A stretch of 12,574 nucleotides of DNA, taken from the NCBI GenBank assembly GCA_946496415.1, contig CAMMGP010000015.1:1-12574 (forward strand). The letters are read 5' to 3'. Shown piece after piece: positions 5,430 to 12,385 of this stretch. Made by a program: the position numbers and the translations under genes. The notes under the pieces are model-generated. The model was not told where the DNA came from. It saw only the letters and a list, made by a program, of their open reading frames with translations, and searched no databases. The DNA comes from an uncultured Clostridia bacterium (GTDB lineage Bacteria; Bacillota; Clostridia; Christensenellales; Aristaeellaceae). Each line of letters opens with the position of its first letter. Within the stretch, counting starts at the first letter, position 1.

Positions 5430-6941
5430 ATGAGTAATATCGCCGGAAAACGGCTGGATGCCAAGCGCAGGAACATACTCTACGCCTGCGTATTGCTCGC
5501 CTATGTCCTGTTCAACCTGTCCTTCATCCTCTGCCACGAAAACTGGCGCGACGAGGCGCAGGCATGGCTGCTGGCGCGCGATCTGTCCATTCCGGAGTTG
5601 TTTGAGCAAATGTCCTACGAGGGGCATCCCTGCCTGTGGCACTTGCTGCTCATGCCGCTGGTCAGGCTGGGGCTTCCCTATATCTCCATGAATATACTCA
5701 GCCTGCTCATCATGGCGGCGGCCGCGGCGCTGCTTTTGTGGAAGGCCCCGCTGCCGCTGCCGATCAAGATACTCGCGCTGTTTGGCTGCGCCTTTTCGTA
5801 TTTTTATCCCGTGATCTCCCGCAGCTATTGCCTGATCCCTCTGTTTGCCTTCATGATGGCGCATTTTTACCGCACCCGCAGGGAAAAGCCCGCGTGGTAC
5901 GGGCTGTCCATCGCCCTGATGGTGCAGACGCACGTCATCATGCTGGGCATGGCGGGCGCGGCTTCGCTGGTCTGGCTGGCGGAGGCTGTCGCCGGCTACC
6001 GCCGCGACCACGACCGCCGCGCGCTGCTTTTGCAGGGCGGCGGCCTGCTGCTGCCGCTGCTGAGCCTCGTGCTTCTGCTTTTGCAGATATCCGCCCCGCA
6101 GGCGTCCACCGCCTACCACTTCAGCATGGACAAGCTTCTCTCGCTGCCGGGGCGCGTTCTTTCCGCGGCGCGGAAGCTGTTTTCCATCCTTCCCGCCCCG
6201 CTGAACATTCTCGCGGTGGCGCTGGCGGCGCTCTTCTGCCTGTGGGCGCTGATCCGCGCGGTGCGCAAGCGCGAATCCACGCTGCTCAAGGCGTTCGTGG
6301 TTCTGGCGCTGGCCGTGGCCTTCCAGTTCGCCGTGCACGTGCTCATCCGCCCCAGCACGAACGTGCGCATGTTCTCCATCTTCTTTATCGTGCTCTGGTT
6401 CGCCTGGGTGAGTTGGCCGGACATCAGGGATGTGTGGCTGCGCCGTCTGCTGGCGCTGGCGCTGGTCGCCATGGAACTGGTCACGTATTTCCTCTGCCCG
6501 TGGATATTCAACGAATACCGCTACCCGTATTCGGGCGCGATGGACTGCGCCGCGTTCATCCGCGAAACGCTGCCGGAGGAGACGATCTTTCTTGAGGTCA
6601 ACGAGGCGCGCGCCTCGGCGCTTTTGCCGTATCTTTCCGAAGACTACGTATTTTACAGCCCCCGCGACGGCGAGCCGGTCAGCTTCGCCTCCTGGGATCG
6701 GGAGCACTACGCGCAGACGGAACTGTCGGATTACGAGAGCATCCGCGACTGGGCGCTCGCCCTGGACCCCGACTGCGAGAGCGTCTGCCTGATCGTCACC
6801 GCGACCGACGACGCTTTTGAGGATCACCTCATCGACGTCCTGGAGCCGTACACCGCAGACGCGGAGCCACTCTACCGCTCGCCGGACGAGCCCATGCTCA
6901 CGGACGAGCGCTATACGCTCTACGCCATTCCCATCGCCTAG
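5430..6941 (+). CDS. Multi-spanning GT-C/GT39-like glycosyltransferase-type membrane protein
   Basis: A 503-residue integral membrane protein with about 9-10 hydrophobic helices in residues 15-350 and a hydrophilic C-terminal domain (about 360-503). The first loop after helix 1 holds ENWRDEAQAWLLARD (37-51), with the Asp-Glu pair (D41, E42) placed as in GT-C enzymes (protein mannosyltransferase/ArnT type), followed by EGHPCLWH (64-71). Such enzymes use polyprenyl-phosphate sugars on the outer face of the membrane. The acceptor and sugar cannot be told from sequence. The ATG at 5430 follows GGGAGGAG at a proper distance and is served by its own promoter. The gene is divergent from the flavoprotein-GtrA operon with only 183 bases between starts, which suggests a joint role in envelope glycan decoration. 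It is monocistronic and ends before a strong terminator. Some relatives are annotated only as hypothetical membrane proteins. Confidence 0.75.
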   Translation: MSNIAGKRLDAKRRNILYACVLLAYVLFNLSFILCHENWRDEAQAWLLARDLSIPELFEQMSYEGHPCLWHLLLMPLVRLGLPYISMNILSLLIMAAAAALLLWKAPLPLPIKILALFGCAFSYFYPVISRSYCLIPLFAFMMAHFYRTRREKPAWYGLSIALMVQTHVIMLGMAGAASLVWLAEAVAGYRRDHDRRALLLQGGGLLLPLLSLVLLLLQISAPQASTAYHFSMDKLLSLPGRVLSAARKLFSILPAPLNILAVALAALFCLWALIRAVRKRESTLLKAFVVLALAVAFQFAVHVLIRPSTNVRMFSIFFIVLWFAWVSWPDIRDVWLRRLLALALVAMELVTYFLCPWIFNEYRYPYSGAMDCAAFIRETLPEETIFLEVNEARASALLPYLSEDYVFYSPRDGEPVSFASWDREHYAQTELSDYESIRDWALALDPDCESVCLIVTATDDAFEDHLIDVLEPYTADAEPLYRSPDEPMLTDERYTLYAIPIA

Positions 6942-6968
6942 AGCGCAGACCAGGCCCGCGAGCGCAAG

Positions 6969-7009
6969 GATCGCCCTGATGACCGGGATCAGCGGCGATC
7001 TTTGTTTTT
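6969..7009 (+). terminator. Rho-independent terminator after the GT-C-like gene
   Basis: GATCGCC-CTGAT (6969-6980) pairs with ATCAG-C-GGCGATC (6988-7000), with one bulged C at 6993 and a 7-base loop. TTTGTTTTT (7001-7009) follows directly. It lies 28 bases after the stop codon of the membrane protein gene. Confidence 0.88.
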
Positions 7010-7290
7010 CCCGCCAGCCGCCTGTTCGGTCGCGCCGGAAGCCGTGTATTCATATTTTTGGAATATTTATGCAAGCGCAATGCGCAACACCGCCGCCGCA
7101 AGCCCATTTTGCCGGAAAAAACCGCAACGCAGATGTGTAAAATTGGATTTAATATGCACATAAAATGCAAAAAACGAAGAAAAATGTGGAAAATCATGCA
7201 GTTTCTGCAAGGAGGCCGACAGCCGATTTCGCGGTTCTCCGGACAGTGGTGGCGTAAAACGCATATTGTTTCACTGATTTAACAGAAATG
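7010..7290. other. Non-coding, AT-richer stretch upstream of the liv promoter
   Basis: Between the terminator and the liv promoter I see no convincing gene. The part from about 7045 to 7290 is noticeably richer in A and T than the rest of the window. It contains a small hairpin TGCAG-TTT-CTGCA (7197-7209) directly followed by AAGGAGG, but no start codon lies at a usable distance after it. Short frames here lack a ribosome binding site and a recognisable product. It may be a regulatory region or hold a small RNA; nothing in it proves that. Confidence 0.4.
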
Positions 7291-7293
7291 CCA

Positions 7294-7322
7294 TTGACGC
7301 GGTACACCGCTGGTGATACGAT
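7294..7322 (+). promoter_or_regulatory. Promoter of the liv operon
   Basis: TTGACG (7294-7299), a 17-base spacer and TACGAT (7317-7322), with a TG one base upstream of the -10 (TGATACGAT, an extended -10). The spacer holds two overlapping small inverted repeats: GCGGT-AC-ACCGC, beginning at the last G of the -35 box (7299-7310), and CACC-GCT-GGTG (7305-7315). Either could be an operator. Transcription from here would give a leader of about 130 bases before livJ. Confidence 0.72.
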
Positions 7323-7357
7323 AAGAAAAAATTCCGAGGGAGACAAACAGCAAGGAC

Positions 7358-7428
7358 GCGAGCGAGGCACGAGAACCGCTCGCCGTTTCCCGTTTCAGCG
7401 ACTGCGTATGCGCGCGCCGCGGCGCGCG
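7358..7428 (+). promoter_or_regulatory. Structured 5' leader of livJ (two hairpins)
   Basis: Two inverted repeats lie in the predicted untranslated leader. GCGAGCG (7358-7364) pairs with CGCTCGC (7377-7383) around a 12-base loop. Then an 18-base perfect palindrome of G and C (7411-7428) can be lengthened by two G-U pairs and one A-U pair; it is followed by TGTTTCGTT. The second stem ends about 20 bases before the AGGAGG of livJ. It may stabilise the message, attenuate transcription or gate ribosome access. It matches no riboswitch class that I recognise. Confidence 0.4.
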
Positions 7429-7460
7429 TGTTTCGTTAGTACATTCAGGAGGTAGGATCC

Positions 7461-8639
7461 ATGAAAAAGACTTTTGTGGCAATGCTTCTGGCCGTCGTCA
7501 TGGCGCTGACCATGGTGAGTGGCGCCCTCGCCGAGGAAACCGCGGCGATCAAGGTCGGCCTCATCGGCCCGATGACCGGCGACGCCGCCAGCTATGGCGT
7601 GTCTGTCGCGCAGGGCGCGGAGTTGGCCGTGGGCGAAGTCAACGCCCTGGGCGGCGTGCAGCTTGAACTCAACGTGCAGGATGACGAGCACGATCCGGAA
7701 ATGTCCGTCAATGCCTATAATACGCTTTGGGACTGGGGCGCGCAGATGATCATCGGCACCGTCACCACCTCCCCGTGCATCGCCGTGGCCGCCGAGGCCT
7801 ACAACGACCGCATGTTCATGCTCACCCCGTCGGCCTCGTCCACGGACGTCATCGCCGATAAGGACAACGTCTATCAGATCTGCTTCACCGACCCGGCGCA
7901 GGGCTCCGCTTCGGCGCAGTACATCGCCGAGCACGGCCTGGCCACCAAGGTCGCCGTGATCTACAACAACGCCGACGCCTACTCCACCGGCATCTATCAG
8001 ACCTTCGAGGCAGAGGCGGCCGAGTTGGGTCTGGAAGTCGTCGCCGTGGCCACCTTCACCAACGAGACGACCGACTTCTCCGTGCAGCTGACGCAGGCGC
8101 GCGAGGCCGGCGCGGAGCTGGTATTCCTGCCCATCTACTACACGCCCGCTTCGATGATCCTCCAGCAGGCCGCGAACATGGAGTTCAAGCCCATCTTCTT
8201 CGGCGTGGACGGTATGGACGGCATCCTCAATATCGAGGGCTTTGATACCTCCCTGGCCGAGGGCGTGATGCTGCTCACCCCCTTCTCCGCCGACGCCACC
8301 GATGAACTGACCGTCAACTTCGTCACGAACTACGAAGCCGCCTACGGCGCGACGCCCGATCAGTTCGCCGCCGACGCCTACGACGCGGTCTACACCATCT
8401 ACGCTGCCGTCAACGCCGCCGGCATCACCGCCGATACGCCCACCGAGGAGTGCTGCGATCTGCTCATCGAGGCCATGCAGGGCCTGGAGATCAAGGGCGT
8501 GACCGGCACCATGACCTGGGACGCCACCGGCGCCGTCACCAAGACCCCGACCGCCGTGCGCATCGAGAACGGCGTCTACGTCGGCTTTGACGTGAGCGCC
8601 GCCGCGGAAGCTCCCGCTGAGGAAGCCGCCGCGGAATAA
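7461..8639 (+). CDS. livJ: Branched-chain-amino-acid-type ABC transporter substrate-binding protein
   Basis: A 392-residue type I periplasmic-binding-fold protein (LivJ/LivK family, Leu/Ile/Val-binding type) that captures the ligand for the importer encoded directly downstream. Residues 1-24 are a signal peptide (MKKTFVAML..., cleavage at ALA-EE). The mature start KVGLIGPMTGDAASYG (31-46) is the family's first strand and ligand-binding loop. Further family landmarks are the INALGG-like VNALGGVQLEL, GTVTTSPCIA, the AVIYNNADAYSTG hinge region, and the late DAYDAVYTIYAAVNAAG helix. There is no lipobox cysteine, so it is not a classical lipoprotein. The last dozen residues are an Ala/Glu/Pro tail. 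AGGAGG lies 8 bases before the ATG. The ligand could be a branched-chain amino acid or another small amide or amino acid; the gene symbol follows operon architecture. Stop TAA. Confidence 0.92.
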   Translation: MKKTFVAMLLAVVMALTMVSGALAEETAAIKVGLIGPMTGDAASYGVSVAQGAELAVGEVNALGGVQLELNVQDDEHDPEMSVNAYNTLWDWGAQMIIGTVTTSPCIAVAAEAYNDRMFMLTPSASSTDVIADKDNVYQICFTDPAQGSASAQYIAEHGLATKVAVIYNNADAYSTGIYQTFEAEAAELGLEVVAVATFTNETTDFSVQLTQAREAGAELVFLPIYYTPASMILQQAANMEFKPIFFGVDGMDGILNIEGFDTSLAEGVMLLTPFSADATDELTVNFVTNYEAAYGATPDQFAADAYDAVYTIYAAVNAAGITADTPTEECCDLLIEAMQGLEIKGVTGTMTWDATGAVTKTPTAVRIENGVYVGFDVSAAAEAPAEEAAAE

Positions 8640-8655
8640 TCTGAGCGCGTTTTTT

Positions 8656-8682
8656 GCCCGGCTCCGGTTTCCGGGGCCGGGC
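8656..8682 (+). terminator. Hairpin after livJ, probable partial terminator
   Basis: GCCCGGC-T-CCGG (8656-8667) pairs with CCGG-G-GCCGGGC (8671-8682) around a TTT loop, with one T-G pair. It is preceded by GTTTTTT and followed by TTTCGGGATTTT. It stands in the livJ-livH gap inside an otherwise continuous operon, so incomplete termination that keeps the binding protein in excess is the simplest reading. Confidence 0.65.
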
Positions 8683-8703
8683 TTTCGGGATTTTATGATC
8701 CCC

Positions 8704-8760
8704 GCGCCCGCTCGGGCGCTCAACGGCGATCGGCCGCGCGAATACGACGGATCGCCGTTG
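8704..8760 (+). repeat. Two further hairpins between livJ and livH
   Basis: GCGCCCG (8704-8710) faces CGGGCGC (8713-8719). Immediately after it, CAACGGCGATC (8721-8731) pairs perfectly with GATCGCCGTTG (8750-8760) around an 18-base loop. Neither has a T-tract, so they are more likely mRNA-stabilising or processing structures that protect the livJ message than terminators. Confidence 0.55.
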
Positions 8761-8818
8761 GTCGCTTGAATGGACGCATGAACAAAGCGGCGCGCGCCGC
8801 CGCAGGGGGTGGAAGCCT

Positions 8819-9703
8819 ATGACCTTGTTCCTTTCCTACCTTATCAACGGCATAAGCCTCGGCAGCATCTACGCCATCATCGCCCTGGGCTATACGATGG
8901 TGTATGGCATCGCCCGCATGCTGAACTTCGCCCATGGCGACGTCATCATGGTGGGCGCCTACATCTGCTTCTGCGCCACGCAGTATCTCGGCCTGCCCGC
9001 GGTGGTGGGCGTGCTGGTGGCCATGGTGGCCTGCACGGCGCTGGGCGTGACCATCGAGCGCCTGGCCTACCGCCCCTTGCGGCAGGCGGCCTCCCTGGCT
9101 GTGCTCATCACCGCCATCGGCATGAGCTACCTTTTGCAGAATCTGGCGCTGCTCATCTGGGGCCCGAACCCCAAGAGTTTTGCTTCCGTGGTGAGCATCG
9201 GCTCCATCTCTCTGTTTGACGGCGCGCTGCTCATCAGCGGCGAGACGATCGTCACCGTGCTTGCCAACATCGTCATCATGGTGGCGCTGACGCAGTTCAC
9301 CGGCCGCACGAAGATGGGCAAGGCCATGCGCGCCGTGTCTGAGGACCGTGGCGCGGCGGAACTGATGGGCATCAACGTCAACCACACCATCGCCCTGACA
9401 TTCGCCATTGGCTCGGCGCTGGCGGCCATCGCGGGCGCGCTTCTGTGCTCCTCCTATCCCACGCTGCAGCCCACCACCGGCTCCATGCCGGGCATCAAGG
9501 CCTTTACCGCGGCGGTATTCGGTGGCATCGGCTCCATCCCCGGGGCGATGATCGGCGGCGTGCTGCTGGGCGTGATCGAGATCCTTGGCCGCGCCTATGT
9601 CTCCACGGAACTGGGCGACGCCTTCGTCTTCGCCGTGCTCATCGTCGTGCTGCTGGTCAAGCCCACCGGCCTTCTGGGCAAGAAGGTCAGCGAGAAAGTG
9701 TGA
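8819..9703 (+). CDS. livH: Branched-chain-amino-acid-type ABC transporter permease LivH
   Basis: A 294-residue inner-membrane permease with about eight hydrophobic helices, one half of the transmembrane channel. Family signatures are GISLGSIYAIIALGYTMVYG near the start, MLNFAHGDVIMVGAY (about 34-48), the ATPase-contacting loop with GKAMRAVSED and AAELMGI, and the late VFGGIGSIPGAMIGG. Length is normal for LivH. The ATG at 8819 follows an AGGGGGTGG site, and the protein begins directly with the first helix, as is usual. It lies 179 bases after livJ, the only large gap in the operon, and 10 bases before livM. It pairs with LivM and is energised by LivG and LivF. Confidence 0.93.
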   Translation: MTLFLSYLINGISLGSIYAIIALGYTMVYGIARMLNFAHGDVIMVGAYICFCATQYLGLPAVVGVLVAMVACTALGVTIERLAYRPLRQAASLAVLITAIGMSYLLQNLALLIWGPNPKSFASVVSIGSISLFDGALLISGETIVTVLANIVIMVALTQFTGRTKMGKAMRAVSEDRGAAELMGINVNHTIALTFAIGSALAAIAGALLCSSYPTLQPTTGSMPGIKAFTAAVFGGIGSIPGAMIGGVLLGVIEILGRAYVSTELGDAFVFAVLIVVLLVKPTGLLGKKVSEKV

Positions 9704-9713
9704 GGTGAGACGC

Positions 9714-10763
9714 ATGAAGCTGAAACGATCCACAGTCAATAACCTCATCGCCTACGGCATCGTCATCGTGGCGTTCGTCATCTGCCAGAGCATGATCAGC
9801 GCCGGGGCCATGTCGCGTTCTCTGCGCGGCCAGCTGGTGCCCATCTGCGTCTACATCGTCATGGCCGTGTCTTTGAATCTCACGGTGGGCATCTCGGGCG
9901 AACTCAGCCTCGGCCACGCCGGCTTTATGAGCGTGGGCGCGTTTTCCGGCATCGTCGCCGCCACCTGGATGGAGAGCGCCTTCGCCATGGAAAACGACGT
10001 TGTGCGCCTGCTGCTGGCCATGGTGGTGGGCGGCGTGTTCGCCGGCATCGCCGGCGTCATCATCGGCGTGCCGGTGCTCAGGCTGCGCGGCGACTATCTG
10101 GCCATCGTTACGCTGGCCTTCGGCGAGATCATCCGCAACGTGCTCAACTGCGTCTACATCTCCGTGGACGCGGGCCGCGTGTATTTCGCCTTCAACAGCC
10201 CGCAACTGCCCGGCAAACTGGTGATTAACGGCCCCGCGGGCGCCACGGGCGTGAGCCGCATCTCCACGTTTGTCATCGGTTTCGTGCTCATCCTCTTTAC
10301 GCTCTTCGTGGTGCTCAATCTCATCAACAGCCGTTCCGGCCGGGCGATCATGGCCTGCCGCGACAGCCGCATCGCCGCCGAGTCCGTGGGCATCAACATC
10401 ACCAAGTACCGCATGATGGCCTTCGTCACCTCCGCGGTGCTGGCCGGCATGGCGGGCGCGCTCTACGGCCTCAACTACTCCACGGTCACCGCCGCGAAGT
10501 TCGACTTCAACACCTCCATCCTCGTGCTGGTGTTCGTGGTGCTGGGCGGCATCGGCAACATCTGGGGCTCGATCATCGCCGCCACGCTTTTGACGGTGCT
10601 GCCCGAGCTGTTGCGCGGCTTCAGCGACTATCGCATGCTCGTCTACGCCGTGGTGCTCATACTCGTCATGCTCGTCACCAACAGCCCGATGATGCGCGCC
10701 TTCTTCGCGCGCGTGCTGCCCCACAAGCGGGGAGAGGAAGGGAAAGGAGGCGAGGCGGCATGA
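9714..10763 (+). CDS. livM: Branched-chain-amino-acid-type ABC transporter permease LivM
   Basis: A 349-residue permease, the partner of LivH, with about nine to ten membrane helices. Characteristic segments are SLNLTVGISGELSLGHAGFM (about 55-74), VPVLRLRGDYLAIVTLAFGEI, the cytoplasmic coupling loop GRAIMACRDSRIAAESVGI, and VFVVLGGIGNIWGS. The ATG at 9714 was chosen because AGGTGAG lies just upstream and a short basic N-terminus (MKLKRS) precedes the first helix. Reading further upstream would run back through livH in another frame. Length is within the range of LivM proteins without the long N-terminal extension seen in Escherichia coli. Its stop overlaps the livG start (ATGA), implying translational coupling. 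Confidence 0.93.
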   Translation: MKLKRSTVNNLIAYGIVIVAFVICQSMISAGAMSRSLRGQLVPICVYIVMAVSLNLTVGISGELSLGHAGFMSVGAFSGIVAATWMESAFAMENDVVRLLLAMVVGGVFAGIAGVIIGVPVLRLRGDYLAIVTLAFGEIIRNVLNCVYISVDAGRVYFAFNSPQLPGKLVINGPAGATGVSRISTFVIGFVLILFTLFVVLNLINSRSGRAIMACRDSRIAAESVGINITKYRMMAFVTSAVLAGMAGALYGLNYSTVTAAKFDFNTSILVLVFVVLGGIGNIWGSIIAATLLTVLPELLRGFSDYRMLVYAVVLILVMLVTNSPMMRAFFARVLPHKRGEEGKGGEAA

Positions 10764-11617
10764 CGCAGCAGCGCAGATCGACGACGAAAATGGTGCCCTT
10801 CCCCAGCCACAGCATCGTGCCTGAGCGCGATGTAGACAAGCTGCCCGTGCTGGAAGCGAGGCATCTGGGCATCGAGTTCGGCGGCCTCAAGGCCGTGGAG
10901 GACTTCAACCTCACCATCGGCAAAACGGAGATCGCCGGCCTCATCGGCCCCAACGGCGCGGGCAAGACCACGGTGTTCAACCTTCTGACCAAGGTCTACC
11001 AGCCCACCTCCGGCACCATCATGATCAACGGCAAGGACACCGCCGGCATGAACACCGTGCAGGCCAACAAGCTGGGCGTGGCGCGCACCTTCCAGAACAT
11101 CCGCCTTTTTGGCAACATGAGCGTGGAGGACAATGTGCGCATCGGGCTTCACAACCAGGTGCCCTACGGCATGTTCTCCGGCATCTTCCGCCTGCCGCGC
11201 TACTGGAAGCAGGAGAAAAAGCAGCACGAGCGCGCGCTGGAGCTTCTCTCCATCTTCGGCATGCAGGACATGGCCTCCGCCAAGGCAGGCTCCCTGCCCT
11301 ACGGCGCCCAGCGGCGGCTGGAGATCGTGCGCGCGCTGGCCACGAACCCCTCGCTGCTCCTGCTCGACGAGCCCGCCGCCGGCATGAACCCCCACGAGAC
11401 GGAAGAATTGATGGACAGCATCATCGCCATCCGCGATCAGTTCCAGATCGCCGTGATGCTCATCGAGCACGATATGAAACTGGTCATGGGCATCTGCGAG
11501 GGCATCTGCGTGCTCAACTACGGCCGCGTCATCGCCAAGGGCACGGCGGAAGAGATCCAGAAAAACCCCACCGTCATCGAGGCATACCTTGGCCGCAGAA
11601 AGGAGGATGCCCAGTGA
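10760..11617 (+). CDS. livG: Branched-chain-amino-acid-type ABC transporter ATPase LivG
   Basis: A 285-residue ATPase that drives import with LivF. Visible motifs are Walker A GPNGAGKT (63-70), Q-loop FQNIRLF (Q112), a signature region read as LPYGAQRRLEI (179-189) in place of LSGGQ, as is common in LivG, Walker B LLLLDEPAAGMN (199-210), and the switch His237 in IEHDMK. The C-terminal VIEAYLG is the standard LivG ending. An N-terminal extension of about 28 residues, hydrophilic and rich in Arg, Thr and Ser, precedes the fold; typical family members begin near LEARHLG (31). The ATG at 10760 overlaps the livM stop and sits 9 bases after GGAAAGGAGG, so this longer start is likely the real one. 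Confidence 0.93.
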   Translation: MTQQRRSTTKMVPFPSHSIVPERDVDKLPVLEARHLGIEFGGLKAVEDFNLTIGKTEIAGLIGPNGAGKTTVFNLLTKVYQPTSGTIMINGKDTAGMNTVQANKLGVARTFQNIRLFGNMSVEDNVRIGLHNQVPYGMFSGIFRLPRYWKQEKKQHERALELLSIFGMQDMASAKAGSLPYGAQRRLEIVRALATNPSLLLLDEPAAGMNPHETEELMDSIIAIRDQFQIAVMLIEHDMKLVMGICEGICVLNYGRVIAKGTAEEIQKNPTVIEAYLGRRKEDAQ

Positions 11618-12321
11618 GCCTGCTCAAAGTTGAGGACATGCACGTCTACTACGGCAACATACACGCTATCAAGGGCGTCTCCTTCGAGGTCAACGAGGGC
11701 GAGATCGTCACTCTCATCGGCGCCAACGGCGCGGGCAAGTCCACCACGCTCAACACTGTCGCCGGCCTGCTCAAGCCGCGCGCCGGCCAGGTGACCTTTA
11801 ACGGCCAGAACATCGTCGGCATGCCGGCCAGCAAGGTGGTTTCGCTGGGCATGGCGCTCTGCCCCGAGGGCCGGCGCGTGTTCCAGCAGATGACCGTGCG
11901 CGAAAATCTGGAAATGGGCGGCTTCACCCGCCCCGCCGGCGAGATCGCCGGTTCGCTCGACCACGTCTTTAAACTCTTTCCGCGTCTCAAGGAGCGCGAA
12001 AAGCAGGTGGCCGGAACGCTCTCCGGCGGCGAACAGCAGATGCTGGCCATGGGCCGCGCCCTCATGGGCCGTCCGAAGCTTTTGATGCTGGACGAGCCCT
12101 CCATGGGCCTCGCGCCCAAGCTGGTCGATCAGATCTTCGACATCATTGCCGAACTGCACGCCGCCGGCACCACCATTTTGCTGGTGGAGCAGAACGCGCT
12201 CATGGCCCTGCAGGTGGCCTCGCGCGGCTACGTGTTGGAAACGGGCCGCATCACGCTCGCCGACGACGCCGACAAACTGCTCGTCAACGACAGCGTGCGC
12301 GCCGCCTACCTCGGCGGCTGA
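11614..12321 (+). CDS. livF: Branched-chain-amino-acid-type ABC transporter ATPase LivF
   Basis: A 235-residue ATPase, the second nucleotide-binding subunit. Motifs are Walker A GANGAGKS (36-43), CPEGRRVFQQMTV with the Q-loop region (83-95), signature LSGGEQQ (136-142), Walker B LLMLDEPSMG (156-165), and VEQN (191-194), where LivF proteins normally carry Gln in place of the switch histidine. The C-terminal AYLGG is the family ending. The start is GTG at 11614, overlapping the livG stop as GTGA; AAAGGAGG lies 8 bases upstream. The ATG at 11607 is in a different frame. It is the last gene of the operon, followed by a hairpin terminator. Confidence 0.94.
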   Translation: MSLLKVEDMHVYYGNIHAIKGVSFEVNEGEIVTLIGANGAGKSTTLNTVAGLLKPRAGQVTFNGQNIVGMPASKVVSLGMALCPEGRRVFQQMTVRENLEMGGFTRPAGEIAGSLDHVFKLFPRLKEREKQVAGTLSGGEQQMLAMGRALMGRPKLLMLDEPSMGLAPKLVDQIFDIIAELHAAGTTILLVEQNALMALQVASRGYVLETGRITLADDADKLLVNDSVRAAYLGG

Positions 12322-12337
12322 CGCCCCCCAAAAAAAC

Positions 12338-12374
12338 AAGGCCCGTCCGGAAATGCACTTCCCGGGCGGGCCTT
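12338..12374. terminator. Bidirectional terminator between livF and the CorA gene
   Basis: AAGGCCCG-T-CCGG (12338-12350) pairs with CCGG-G-CGGGCCTT (12362-12374), with one T-G pair. On the minus strand the stem is followed by TTG and then T7 (from A7 at 12330-12336), a strong terminator for the CorA gene. On the plus side only TTT follows, so it may end livF less efficiently. Confidence 0.82.
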
Positions 12375-12385
12375 TGCGCGCCGCT

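Noticed and set aside
7180..7200. A possible CodY-like box in the region upstream of liv
   Set aside because: Only one half (GAAAAT) matches; the other half does not, so the site is not supported.
7155..7282. A 42-residue basic peptide frame starting at the ATG near 7155
   Set aside because: No ribosome binding site upstream and no recognisable features; may be chance in an AT-rich stretch.
7408..7455. Short frame of 15 codons in the livJ leader ending inside the AGGAGG site, considered as a leader peptide
   Set aside because: No ribosome binding site before it, its codons lie mostly in the G/C palindrome, and it has only one Val and no Leu or Ile, so it does not fit branched-chain attenuation.
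9687..10724. Long minus-strand frames opposite livJ, livH, livM, livG and livF
   Set aside because: They are His/Asp/Gln/Ala-rich mirror frames of strongly conserved transporter genes, lack ribosome binding sites, and resemble no family.
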